5,183 bases of DNA from Thermoanaerobaculia bacterium (GTDB lineage: Bacteria > Bacteroidota > Bacteroidia > Chitinophagales > Saprospiraceae): assembly GCA_023151335.1 (NCBI GenBank), contig JAKLJF010000409.1:1-5183 (forward strand). The letters are read 5' to 3'. The notes beneath the pieces are model-generated. The model was not told the origin of the DNA. It searched no databases and saw only the letters and a program-made list of their open reading frames with translations. Each line of letters starts with the position of its first letter. Positions within the stretch are counted from its first letter, which is position 1. Below are positions 1 through 5,183 of this stretch, in pieces. The position numbers and the translations under genes were made by a program.

Positions 1-219
1 TTCAAAATTGAAGGGTCGCTCAATCTGAACGGCAAAGAACGCCCCGTCACGCTCCAGGCTACTCTCCGACACCTCTTTGCCGGTACCGTAGCCTGCCAAC
101 TGTCTGCCAACTTTTCCTTTTTGCTCAGCGATTTCAATTCCGATTTGATCCGACAAGGCTTCGACGACCGCGTACAGGTCAAACTGAATGAAACGCTTAT
201 GAAACGAGTTAACGAATAA
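1..219 (+). CDS. YceI-like family protein, C-terminal fragment
   Basis: This is the last 72 codons of a gene whose start lies outside the window; reading frame 1 is open from base 1 to a TAA at 217-219. The fragment begins FKIEGSLNLNGKERPVTL, which matches the strand pattern of YceI-like proteins, where a hydrophobic strand is followed by G-x-L-x-[IL]-x-G-x-x-[KR]-x-V. Near the end, FSFLLSDFNSDLI and then a DRVQVKLNE strand fit the last strands of the same barrel. YceI proteins have a lipocalin-like fold that can bind isoprenoid-type lipids; many are secreted or periplasmic, but whether this one has a signal peptide cannot be seen. The next gene starts 11 bases later, so the two are probably co-transcribed. 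The family call rests on a short pattern match, so it is moderately sure. Confidence 0.65.
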   Translation, partial: FKIEGSLNLNGKERPVTLQATLRHLFAGTVACQLSANFSFLLSDFNSDLIRQGFDDRVQVKLNETLMKRVNE

Positions 220-230
220 AACTTTCAGTC

Positions 231-704
231 ATGAACACGATCAAAATTATCTCCTTTTTAACGCTTGCCGGGGCGGTTCTGACCTTGATCGGATGCCGTG
301 CTTACGACAAGGTGTATAGCGATTTCGACCGTACAGCCGATTTCGCCGGATATAAAACTTTCGCCTGGTTGCCCGACCTCGATACTGCCAATTCCGCTTT
401 TAATAATGAAATTATCCGCAATAACACGCTCAATTATTTCACCCACTGTATGGGCGAACGCGGGTTGCAGGCAGAATTGGACGCTCCGGATGTGTTGCTT
501 CAATTGGTGGTGCGTAGCCTGCCCAAGCAATTGACCATCACCTCTGCCGTGTATCAAGGTTTGCCTGCCGGCGGCAGATACAACCCGTACTACTACCCAC
601 ACCCCAACAACTTCTACTACCACTCGCCCTTTTTTTACAGCAATACCAGATACGTGACAGAACGATATGATTACGCCGAAAGTACGATTACGCTGAATGT
701 CTAG
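231..704 (+). CDS. DUF4136-like lipoprotein, C-terminally truncated by a frame break
   Basis: The 157-residue product starts with a lipoprotein signal: a hydrophobic stretch at residues 4-20 and the lipobox LIGC with the lipidated cysteine at Cys22. It should be exported and anchored in a membrane, probably the outer one. Residues 27-50 (VYSDFDRTADFAGYKTFAWLP) match the start of DUF4136 proteins, where a V-x-x-D-[FY]-D strand precedes an F-x-x-Y-K-T-[FY]-x-W segment. 'APDVLLQLVV' near residues 85-94 matches the conserved pDllv strand. Residues 117-137 are rich in Tyr, Pro, His and Asn, as in the flexible part of these proteins. The ORF ends at ITLNV-stop, just where relatives continue into a short linker and a [KL]-x-V-W-x-G strand; that strand is found downstream in another frame. 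The function of DUF4136 is not established. A stable truncated protein is possible, but a disabled gene is more likely. Confidence 0.75.
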   Translation: MNTIKIISFLTLAGAVLTLIGCRAYDKVYSDFDRTADFAGYKTFAWLPDLDTANSAFNNEIIRNNTLNYFTHCMGERGLQAELDAPDVLLQLVVRSLPKQLTITSAVYQGLPAGGRYNPYYYPHPNNFYYHSPFFYSNTRYVTERYDYAESTITLNV

Positions 705-916
705 TGTGGACGGGTTCCGCCCGTGGCGACCTGTACGACCCCGCTTATATGGCCGACAACCTGCACCCGGTGGTATATCGCATTTTGAAGGGCTTCCCGA
801 TAAAGCCGTTGCACCGGGAAAAGGCCAGAAATCACTCCGCCACGGTGCAAAATCCGCACAGGCACACGATGAGCGGCAGTTGTAACAAAGTGTCCGATGC
901 GTCACCCGCATTTTGA
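701..916 (+). pseudogene. Detached C-terminal part of the DUF4136-like gene, in another frame
   Basis: Read from the CTA at 701, this stretch gives LVWTGSARGDLYDP and then NLHPVVYRILKGFPIKP. This is the usual ending of DUF4136 proteins: a LVW-x-G strand, an acidic/Gly segment, and a last helix with alternating Val/Ile/Leu before a Phe-Pro. It lies directly behind the stop of the upstream ORF but is offset by one base, so the two parts belong to one gene. Relatives have roughly seven residues of Asp/Lys/Gly-rich linker between the two strands, and these are missing. A loss of about 22 bases (any number equal to 1 modulo 3) would explain both the missing linker and the frame change. A GTG at 704 could start translation, but there is no reason to think a separate protein is made. 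The last 30 or so residues before the stop at 914-916 look unlike the family, so the true end may lie earlier or be damaged too. Confidence 0.7.
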
Positions 917-935
917 CCTTTTAAAGAAAAACGTC

Positions 936-2321
936 ATGAACGACTCAAATAGAATCACACTTCAATCCCTGGGTGCAGCGCAAACCGTGACCGGTTCCAA
1001 ACACTTGCTCTGCACCCCCGAACTGACCCTGTTGGTGGATTGTGGCTTGTTTCAAGGGATCAAAACCCTGCGCGAAAAAAACTGGGAGGATATTCCAGTC
1101 AATCCAGCCGATGTGAACGCCTTGATCCTGACCCACGCACACCTCGATCACTGCGGTTACATTCCATTGTTTGTAAAAAGGGGGTTCCGGGGCAAAATTT
1201 ATATGACCCCGCCAACGGCAGACTTGGCCGAAATCATCCTTTACGACAGTGCTAAAATACAGGTGGAAGATGCCGAGCGGGCCAACCGAATGGGTTTCTC
1301 CAAACACAAACCCGCTCTGCCGCTTTACGATGAAAAGGATGTGGACAAGGCAATGCCCCTGTTTGAAACCGTCGAACATAGCGTCGAGTACCGCCTTTCA
1401 CCCAATGTCAGTTTTCATTTCCGTAAAAACGGGCATATTCTCGGCGCGGCCTCCGTTGTGATGAGTTGTCACGGCAAAACCATCGTTTTTTCCGGCGATA
1501 TCGGGCGTTACGAGTCGCGTTTTTTGCTGCCTCCTTCTTCCATTTCGGAGGCGGATATAGTGGTCATGGAGTCCACCTATGGCGACCGTTTGCACGGCGA
1601 CAGCGATCCGCTGGATGAATTGGCAGATGTCATCAACCGGGTAATAAAACGGCAGGGAAGCCTTATCATCCCGAGTTTCGCTGTGGGCCGTGCCCAGGAA
1701 ATCATGCACCTCGTCAACACACTCAAAGCAGATCAAAGAATTCCGTCCACTCTACCAGTCTATCTCGACAGTCCTATGGCCGCCGATGCGACCCAAATCC
1801 TTTGCCGACACACACATTGGCACAAACTCAAACACGACGAGTGTATGAGCGTGTGCAACGATGTGGTCATCAACAGGGATTTTCGCCAGACCAAAAAAAT
1901 CATCTCCACACCGGGGCCGAAAATCATCATTTCAGCCAGCGGGATGCTTACGGGCGGGCGGGTACTCGAATATTTAAAACACCTGGCGCCCGACCCGAAA
2001 AACGCCATCCTGCTTATTGGCTACCAAGCCGAAGGTACGCGGGGGCGACGCCTGAAAAACGGCGAGCCGGAACTGAAAATCCACGGCCAATTCGTACCGA
2101 TGAAAGCCGGTGTCGAGGAAATATCCGGCTTGTCGGGCCACGCCGACCAGTCCGAACTGCTGCAATGGCTCGGCCAAATGGGACAATCGGTACAAAAAGT
2201 GATCCTCGTACACGGGGAAACCCAGGCGCAGGAAACATTCGCCGCTAAAATCGAACAGGAACTCCATATACCGGCTCAAATAGCCAAAGAAGACGAAGAA
2301 ATGACCTTGTTTAACTTGTAA
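936..2321 (+). CDS. MBL-fold beta-CASP metallohydrolase, CPSF73/YSH1-like RNA-processing exonuclease family
   Basis: The 461-residue product is a complete metallo-beta-lactamase protein with a beta-CASP insert (COG1236-like). Counting from the ATG at 936, visible motifs are Asp35 (VDCGLFQG), HAHLDH at 67-72, His167 (NGHILGAA), Asp188 (SGDIGR), Glu212 in MESTYG (beta-CASP motif A), SASGMLTGGR from 333, His402 in SGHADQ (motif B) and His426 in HGE (motif C). All expected zinc ligands are present, so it should be an active two-zinc hydrolase. Characterised members of this family cut or trim RNA; the substrate here is unknown. There is no signal peptide and no KH domain, so it is cytoplasmic and of the bacterial short type. 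The 936 start is preferred over the in-frame ATG at 897, because the fold begins right after it (RITLQSLGAAQTVTGS) and the extra 13 residues would overlap the remains of the upstream gene. The phosphorylase gene follows after 25 bases, suggesting an operon. Confidence 0.93.
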   Translation: MNDSNRITLQSLGAAQTVTGSKHLLCTPELTLLVDCGLFQGIKTLREKNWEDIPVNPADVNALILTHAHLDHCGYIPLFVKRGFRGKIYMTPPTADLAEIILYDSAKIQVEDAERANRMGFSKHKPALPLYDEKDVDKAMPLFETVEHSVEYRLSPNVSFHFRKNGHILGAASVVMSCHGKTIVFSGDIGRYESRFLLPPSSISEADIVVMESTYGDRLHGDSDPLDELADVINRVIKRQGSLIIPSFAVGRAQEIMHLVNTLKADQRIPSTLPVYLDSPMAADATQILCRHTHWHKLKHDECMSVCNDVVINRDFRQTKKIISTPGPKIIISASGMLTGGRVLEYLKHLAPDPKNAILLIGYQAEGTRGRRLKNGEPELKIHGQFVPMKAGVEEISGLSGHADQSELLQWLGQMGQSVQKVILVHGETQAQETFAAKIEQELHIPAQIAKEDEEMTLFNL

Positions 2322-2346
2322 AGACGGGCGTTAAAACTTCTTTATT

Positions 2347-3930
2347 ATGAAAAGCAAATCAGCCATCGCGATAGAAAACGAATTAGCCGACCAGGGACGT
2401 CGTCTGAACAATTTGGAACAGGGCCGTCATTTACCATATCACAACCTCAAAGTACGGCCGGTCAACATCGACACCTACCGGGAAAATATCATTTACATGC
2501 GGGCCGACTGCCCGGTGTGCAAATCCGAGGGATTTTCCGCGCTTACCCGAATCGCCGTGTATTATGGCGAAAGGAGTATCGTCGCTACGCTGAACGTGGT
2601 GTCCGACCTTGTTGGCCACGGCGAAGCGGGGCTTTCCAACGAAGCTTTGCGGCGTTTACAGGTACAGGATGGCTGCATGATTCAAGTTGGGCATTTGAAA
2701 CCAATAGAGTCCTTCAAGTTTGTCCGATCAAAAATGTACGGCCATGCGCTCGAAAATACGGCCTTAGAAGCTATTGTGGACGACATTGCCGAGGGGCGTT
2801 ATTCCAACGTCGAGCTCGCTGCTTTCATCACAGCTTGTTCCGATAAAAACCTGTCCGATGCGGAAATCGTCGGCCTCACCCGGGCGATGATTAAAAAAGG
2901 CGAAAAACTGTATTGGAATAAACCCTTTATTATGGACAAACACTGTATCGGCGGTTTGCCCGGCAACCGTACCACGCCCATCGTGGTCGGCATCGTGGCG
3001 GCAGCCGGGCTGACCATCCCCAAAACATCGTCCCGCGCCATCACTTCCCCGGCAGGCACGGCCGACACGATGGAAACCCTTACACGGGTTGACTTGACAC
3101 TTAGTGAAATGCGCAAAGTGGTAGAAAAAGAAGGCGGATGTTTTGCCTGGGGCGGCGCCATGCAGTTAAGCCCGGCGGACGATGTCATCATCTCCGTGGA
3201 AAAAGCCCTCGATATCGATAGCGAAGGCCAGATGATTGCTTCCGTGCTGTCCAAAAAAGCCGCCGCCGGTTCCACACACGTGGTTATTGACATTCCGGTG
3301 GGGGCGACAGCCAAGATTCGTACCGGGGAAGATGCCCGAAACCTGGCTACACGCTTCGAAGCGGTGGGTCGGGCTATCGGTTTACAGGTACAGACGTTGA
3401 TTACAGATGGAGCGCAGCCCGTAGGCGTAGGTATCGGCCCGGCATTGGAGGCCCTGGATGTGCTGGCCGTGTTGCGCAACGATCCTTACGCCCCGGAGGA
3501 TTTGAAACAACGTTCGTTGAACCTGGCTGCGCATTTGCTGGAAATGGCCGGACATTGCCCTGAAGGCGAAGGACTCCTGCAAGCAACGCGCCTGTTGGAA
3601 AGCGGAAAAGCATTTGAAAAATTCGTGTCGATATGCCGGGCGCAGGGCGCGTTGAAAGAACCTATGCGCGCACGATTCCGCTACGATTGGTTGAGCGACC
3701 GGGCCGGGCGGGTCGAAAAAATCGACAACCGCCTGCTTGCCCGTTTAGCCAAACTTGCCGGGGCGCCCAAATCACCCGGGGCGGGCATTCATTTCTATGC
3801 ACCCATCGGAACAGCCGTTTCCAAGCGCGATTTATTGCTTTCGTTGTACGCCGATTCTGCCGGCGAACTGGAATACGCTAAGGAATTCCTCCATTCCGTC
3901 GCACCCGAACTTATAATACTGATGTCATGA
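2347..3930 (+). CDS. Thymidine/AMP phosphorylase family protein (nucleoside or nucleotide phosphorylase)
   Basis: The 527-residue product has the three-part build of the long family members: an N-terminal extension domain (about 30-125, with a CPVC pair at Cys55/Cys58), a helical glycosyltransferase family 3 N domain (about 130-195), the catalytic alpha/beta domain (about 196-420) and a C-terminal domain. Phosphate-site motifs are DKHCIGG (197-203), SSRAITSPAGTADTME (228-243) and SVLSKKAAAG (299-308). The family cleaves the N-glycosidic bond with phosphate. Its length, the PGNRTTP segment (205-211) and SRAITSPAGTADTM match archaeal AMP phosphorylase and its bacterial relatives, not E. coli DeoA (about 440 residues). 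In a hand alignment from memory, the DeoA base-binding Arg171 falls on Val284, while Ser186 and Lys190 fall on Ser299 and Lys303. The usual phosphate-binding Ser of KHS is Cys200 here. Usual annotation would be 'thymidine phosphorylase family'; the substrate is uncertain. Its TGA overlaps the ATG at 3927. Confidence 0.92.
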   Translation: MKSKSAIAIENELADQGRRLNNLEQGRHLPYHNLKVRPVNIDTYRENIIYMRADCPVCKSEGFSALTRIAVYYGERSIVATLNVVSDLVGHGEAGLSNEALRRLQVQDGCMIQVGHLKPIESFKFVRSKMYGHALENTALEAIVDDIAEGRYSNVELAAFITACSDKNLSDAEIVGLTRAMIKKGEKLYWNKPFIMDKHCIGGLPGNRTTPIVVGIVAAAGLTIPKTSSRAITSPAGTADTMETLTRVDLTLSEMRKVVEKEGGCFAWGGAMQLSPADDVIISVEKALDIDSEGQMIASVLSKKAAAGSTHVVIDIPVGATAKIRTGEDARNLATRFEAVGRAIGLQVQTLITDGAQPVGVGIGPALEALDVLAVLRNDPYAPEDLKQRSLNLAAHLLEMAGHCPEGEGLLQATRLLESGKAFEKFVSICRAQGALKEPMRARFRYDWLSDRAGRVEKIDNRLLARLAKLAGAPKSPGAGIHFYAPIGTAVSKRDLLLSLYADSAGELEYAKEFLHSVAPELIILMS

Positions 3931-4082
3931 AAAAAAGTACAATTGCCACTAACCGGATAAAGCGATTGCCGGGAGGTATCAACCAAGCGGCAAAGGCTTT
4001 TGACCAAATACTTTTTAAACATGAAAGCAACATGGCAATTCTCCGACCAAACGCCTTCCGGGCGACGCTTTCGTCGCTATGA
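3927..4082 (+). CDS. Possible small coupled ORF (51 residues), function unknown
   Basis: The ATG at 3927 overlaps the phosphorylase stop in an ATGA arrangement, a common layout for translational coupling. The frame stays open for 51 codons to a TGA at 4080-4082. The predicted peptide starts MKKSTIATNRIKRLPGG and is basic, with no signal peptide, membrane segment or motif that I recognise. Its last 20 codons overlap the start of the unknown gene at 4021 in another frame. It could be a real small protein, a leader that carries ribosomes to the next start, or chance: a 51-codon open frame is not rare at this GC content. The coupling geometry is the only positive evidence. Confidence 0.3.
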   Translation: MKKSTIATNRIKRLPGGINQAAKAFDQILFKHESNMAILRPNAFRATLSSL

Positions 4083-4482
4083 AAAGGTAAGGGGGGCGTT
4101 GTTTCCCAACAAACCCCGGCCGGGTTTACCCCGGCGCGCTCCGGTGACTGAGCGGCTTGTTTACTGGCAGGATGAACTGCGCTATTGGCAACTCGAAGTG
4201 ATCTTTTTTCATTCCTTGTTGCATATGGGCATCTTTAACTGCAAACCTGATTCCTGGTACAGGCTCGATTACTTGCGCCAGGCTTTCTCGGTTTATGAAC
4301 ATGAAATATTGCCGGACATAAAAACAACTTTAGAGAATATCCTGGCAGGCACGCACAACCGGAATGAGTTACAGGGAAAAACTTTGCAACAGGAAATAGA
4401 ATCACACGCTGAAGCTTTGAAAAAGTTGAAGATTGAAGTTTTTCCGTATCTCTCTGAATTACTATATACTCCTATCTGGTAA
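4021..4482 (+). CDS. Hypothetical helical protein, function unknown
   Basis: I do not recognise a named family. The 153-residue product has a basic N-terminal part of about 40 residues rich in Arg, Pro and Gly (for example PNKPRPGLPRRAPVTER), then a mostly helical body. This contains an aromatic-rich helix (VYWQDELRYWQLEVIFFHSLL, split here only by register), a segment with YLRQAFSVYEHEILPDIK, and a last amphipathic helix, LQQEIESHAEALKKLKIEVF. It has no signal peptide or membrane span. The W-x-x-EL-x-[YW]-x-x-E pattern recalls short helical proteins of unknown function found in Bacteroidota, but this resemblance is from memory and weak. The ATG at 4021 is preferred over a TTG at 4000. It lies 90 bases behind the phosphorylase with no obvious terminator between, so it is probably in the same operon and may assist that enzyme pair (inference). 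Confidence 0.75.
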   Translation: MKATWQFSDQTPSGRRFRRYEKVRGALFPNKPRPGLPRRAPVTERLVYWQDELRYWQLEVIFFHSLLHMGIFNCKPDSWYRLDYLRQAFSVYEHEILPDIKTTLENILAGTHNRNELQGKTLQQEIESHAEALKKLKIEVFPYLSELLYTPIW

Positions 4483-4561
4483 ATAATTGACAACGAGCAG
4501 TGGAATTTATACACTGACAAACAACATGAAATTCATTCAATTCTAAAATTTTCTTTTGATT
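4483..4561 (+). promoter_or_regulatory. AT-rich intergenic region, probable promoter for the porin-like gene
   Basis: This 79-base gap is clearly more AT-rich than its coding neighbours and is the longest non-coding stretch downstream of the phosphorylase. It contains TTGACA at 4487-4492 and TATACA at 4508-4513, 15 bases apart, which looks like a slightly short sigma-70 promoter. Bacteroidota housekeeping promoters normally use a TTTG-like -33 and a TAnnTTTG -7 element, and no good match to the latter is present, so the exact promoter cannot be placed. A separate promoter is expected because the gene behind is an outer-membrane protein unrelated to the enzymes in front. No rho-independent terminator with a T-run is evident. 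Confidence 0.35.
4498..4516. repeat. Small inverted repeat CAGTG-N9-CACTG
   Basis: Perfect 5-base arms at 4498-4502 and 4512-4516 flank a 9-base AT-rich centre. The repeat overlaps the TATACA box, so it could be an operator half-site pair or a weak hairpin. Arms this short can occur by chance, and no T-run follows, so it is not called a terminator. Confidence 0.25.
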
Positions 4562-5183
4562 ATGAAAAACGGACTTTTAGTATCGATTCTCGCACTGCTG
4601 TTCAGTGCTACCTGGGCTCTTGCCCAACAGCCCCGCCTCCAATATTACCGTCCTCGGGATCAAACTGGTATCAACGTATTTGAGCCATCAAAAAAGGCTG
4701 AACAACCCGAATTTACCGGCTTCAAAATCCGGATCGGCGGTTCGTTTACTCAGGATTTTCAATCGCTTAAACACGAAAACAGCCCCACTTATGTTCCGGT
4801 TTCAGGTACCAATGCAACTAACAAGAACCTGCTGTACGGCGTAATCAAAGCCGAGGATTCCACTTCGGCTACGCTCTCCGGTTTTAACCTGGCTATGGCC
4901 AACCTAAATCTCGACTTCCAGGTCGCCGATGGTATCCGGGTTGCGCTTGAGAATTATATGTCCGCGCGCCGGCACTCCGAATTCTGGGTAAAAGGCGGTT
5001 ATATCCAAATCGACAAATTGCCGATGCTTGGCAATCCTAAATGGTTTGAAGATTACCTGCGCGTTAAAATCGGTCACTTCCAGCCGAACTTCGGCGATAT
5101 GCAATTCCGGCGTACCGACGGCGGTAACGCAATGTTCAACCCATTCGTGGAGAACTACATTCTGGATGCGTTCACCACGGAAA
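4562..5183 (+). CDS. Outer-membrane porin-like beta-barrel protein, N-terminal part
   Basis: From the ATG at 4562 the frame is open to the window edge, giving 207 complete codons of a longer gene. Residues 1-21 form a signal peptide: Lys2, a hydrophobic core LLVSILALLF, and an ALA cleavage site before Gln22-Gln23. The mature part begins with a RPRDQTGINVFEPSK motif, then alternating strands typical of an outer-membrane barrel (FKIRIGGSFTQDFQSLKHEN, GFNLAMANLNLDFQVADGIR, EFWVKGGYIQIDKL, LRVKIGHFQPNFGDMQFRRTD, FVENYILDAFTTE). This matches, from memory, a group of Bacteroidota porin-like proteins with the same RPxDQxGINVFE start and VKxGHxxxNxGDxxFRR segment. They are predicted phosphate- or anion-selective-like channels, but no substrate is established. 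The last third and the terminal aromatic residue cannot be seen. It is probably transcribed from its own promoter in the 79-base gap. Confidence 0.8.
   Translation, partial: MKNGLLVSILALLFSATWALAQQPRLQYYRPRDQTGINVFEPSKKAEQPEFTGFKIRIGGSFTQDFQSLKHENSPTYVPVSGTNATNKNLLYGVIKAEDSTSATLSGFNLAMANLNLDFQVADGIRVALENYMSARRHSEFWVKGGYIQIDKLPMLGNPKWFEDYLRVKIGHFQPNFGDMQFRRTDGGNAMFNPFVENYILDAFTTE

Noticed and set aside
258..911. 217-codon open frame on the minus strand over the lipoprotein gene
   Set aside because: It is antisense to a frame with a clear lipobox and DUF4136 motifs, its product has no recognisable pattern, and such shadows are common opposite GC-biased codons.
897..935. Upstream ATG at 897 as the start of the beta-CASP protein
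   Set aside because: The 13 extra residues are not part of the fold and overlap the end of the detached DUF4136 fragment; the ATG at 936 sits just before the first conserved strand.
1802..2248. 148-codon open frame on the plus strand inside the beta-CASP gene
   Set aside because: It is a +1 shadow of the region holding the SGHADQ and GMLTGG motifs; its Arg/Gly/Pro-rich composition is typical of frame-shifted coding DNA.
2322..2346. Terminator or promoter between the beta-CASP and phosphorylase genes
   Set aside because: The 25-base gap has no stem-loop or recognisable promoter boxes, so the two genes are better read as one operon.
2799..3479. 226-codon open frame on the minus strand inside the phosphorylase gene
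   Set aside because: It lies entirely opposite highly conserved phosphorylase motifs and is low-complexity (Ser/Ala/Thr-rich), so it is a codon-bias shadow.
4000..4020. TTG at 4000 as the start of the unknown helical protein
   Set aside because: An ATG follows seven codons later, and the added residues show no feature that favours the rarer start codon.

Overview
The window reads as chromosomal DNA of a member of the Bacteroidota, probably an environmental, moderate-GC lineage such as the Saprospirales/Chitinophagales (inference). Support comes from a DUF4136-type lipoprotein, an outer-membrane porin-like protein of a type I associate with this phylum, all genes on the + strand, short gaps, and starts without clear Shine-Dalgarno sequences. 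No tRNA, rRNA, CRISPR array, insertion sequence or integration site was seen.

Layout. Positions 1-219 hold the C-terminal end of a YceI-like (lipocalin-fold) protein. From 231 follows a DUF4136-like lipoprotein whose frame is broken near 700: the ORF stops at 704, but the missing C-terminal motif continues in another frame from 701, as expected after a small out-of-frame deletion. Next come two well-conserved enzymes 25 bases apart: a metallo-beta-lactamase/beta-CASP protein of the CPSF73/YSH1-like RNA-processing group (936-2321) and a phosphorylase of the thymidine/AMP phosphorylase family (2347-3930). The phosphorylase stop overlaps an ATG opening a 51-codon ORF (3927-4082). A 153-residue helical protein of unknown function follows (4021-4482). 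After a 79-base AT-rich gap, which may carry a promoter, a signal-peptide-bearing beta-barrel protein begins at 4562 and runs off the window.

How the genes may work together. The central pair suggests RNA turnover linked to nucleotide salvage: a beta-CASP nuclease could release nucleotides, and the phosphorylase could remove the base with phosphate to give a (phospho)ribose 1-phosphate product. The phosphorylase resembles archaeal AMP phosphorylase more than E. coli DeoA at several diagnostic positions, so the usual 'thymidine phosphorylase' label is doubtful. The unknown protein at 4021 looks like part of the same transcription unit. The first two genes are envelope or secreted proteins, and the last is an outer-membrane protein probably transcribed separately. 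The most useful leads are the phosphorylase's substrate, the unknown coupled ORFs behind it, and the broken lipoprotein gene.
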